DNA of 64,000 bases, taken from positions 9,686,423 through 9,750,422 of the forward strand of contig NW_025335268.1 of assembly GCF_004798865.1 (NCBI RefSeq), in the 5' to 3' direction. The translations under genes and the position numbers were made by a program. The first letter of the stretch is position 1; each line of letters starts with the position of its first letter. Source of the DNA: Varanus komodoensis (lineage: Eukaryota > Chordata > Lepidosauria > Squamata > Varanidae). This document shows, in pieces, positions 62,943-64,000 of the stretch. The notes under the pieces are model-generated. The model was not told the DNA's origin. It was given only the letters and a program-made list of their open reading frames with translations, and made no database searches.

Positions 62943-64000
62943 ATCTCAGTTTTCCAAAGTTGCAATGGAACGATTAAAAATAAAGCTGACAAAAAAACAA
63001 ACCCTCTATACAAGCAGATAATAAGATAATGGGTGCAAAGAGGAAATAAATAGTTGAAAGGCCAACTTACTAGGAGGGAATAGGAAATGATCAGTGAATT
63101 CCACATGTAGTGCTAAAATACTTAGTGTGGACAGGCCTCCCCACCACTCCCCTGGCCCTGCACATATCAGTTTTGAAATGTGATGGGAGGGCATACATTC
63201 TGTATCATGCACCATTTGGAAAAGCTACAAAAAGGAACCTACTTTAAAAATATGCATGACTCTTACCTTTGATGTTCCTGAATTTAAGGTGAGCAGGCCA
63301 CTAATGTCTTGAGTGTCATAGTGCCTGGCTTTGCCTGGCCCCAGAACAAAGTTGCTTTGATCTCCTTTTTCAGTACGTCATGTTTGTCGAATCTTCATGA
63401 TAGTGTCAGAGAGAAATGAAGAGTTTCTAATAATATAATTCTTTAGTAAGGGTACCAAGCACCAGCCAGTCACGTAGGTTCCTCAGGGCAGAGCTCAACC
63501 AATTTGCACTGCCCAAGTTGACCCATGTTCTTCAAATGGTCTTCTAATGTTCTTCTAAATTTAGGGCATCACAGGAAACCATTACAAGTTACATTACAAC
63601 TTCTCTCCCCGTTCTATTTCATTTTGTATATTGCTGCTTTTCTTTTCTATTTGCACATTATGCCTTATTTTAGGTGCATTCAGCAAATGGGAAATTATTC
63701 TGACAGCATTTAAGGCTGTCTGTCTTGTACTCAGTGGGGTCATCATGATTAGCACATCTGAGGCTATGCCCATGTAAATCCATCCATTTGAGGCACTCAA
63801 CCAAATCCACAGGCAGAAGATGAATGTCAGAAATGCCAGTGCCCATCTTAGACAATTGTCATTGTTCCATGCATTGATTCTGTACCACCTGTTTAATCTG
63901 TCTGCACAAACTGTGCTATTGATGCTTCTCAGGTAACTGTGCTTGCCTTACGTTACAGCATTGTCTGGTAATATGCAGCCCATGCCACATTGCTGCTCTT
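62943..64000. other. Unannotated stretch to window end
   Basis: No gene or classifiable repeat recognised in the last kilobase. Confidence 0.4.

Overview
This is repeat-dense vertebrate DNA from a squamate reptile, most likely a lizard. The call rests on the repeat fauna. A full-length Sauria SINE, a lineage-typical squamate SINE, lies at 46993-47336. RTE-BovB LINE 3' ends lie at 1083-1515, 9131-9522 and 51794-51860. There are many CR1 and L2 clade LINE fragments, several tRNA-headed SINE copies and several hAT or mariner-type DNA elements. I found no exon of a host protein gene, no tRNA, rRNA or snRNA gene and no CRISPR-like array. The window therefore reads as intergenic or deep-intronic sequence, and almost every informative open frame is a piece of a transposon.

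Layout. At 1-12 kb there is a BovB end with a fold-back against an assembly gap, two convergent CR1-clade copies, the best CR1 copy (4161-6440, minus strand, endonuclease end to 3' terminus), a SINE next to a second BovB, and a short CR1 end. At 12-25 kb there are two L2 3' ends, a CR1 3' end and an 848-bp hAT element with perfect 8-bp target duplications (18634-19481). At 25-35 kb there is a third copy of the same CR1 family, an unclassified repeat, a doubtful LTR-like block and a long decayed L2 (32070-34775) split by a 311-bp hAT-type MITE with a perfect 8-bp duplication. At 35-50 kb L2 predominates, with a 77-bp mariner-like MITE and a TA-flanked MITE holding the Sauria SINE. At 50-64 kb there are nested LINE and SINE insertions and a Charlie-like hAT derivative with a 142-residue transposase N-terminus (55631-56351), inserted into the same unclassified repeat seen at 26.7 kb. 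More SINE and CR1 ends follow.

How the parts fit together. Sauria SINE is classically mobilised by BovB machinery, and the other SINEs, LINE ends and MITEs are non-autonomous or dead. No copy here looks capable of moving by itself. At least seven nested insertions give a relative order: L2, CR1, SINE and unclassified repeats are hosts, while hAT MITEs, the Sauria SINE, L2 tails and a BovB tail are later arrivals. Boundaries of old LINE fragments are approximate because they were set by eye from remembered family features and comparison within the window. The most useful novelty candidates are the two-copy unclassified family (26670-27003 and 55339-56412), the terminal-repeat MITEs and the fold-back at the gap. 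I did not find a convincing new functional system.
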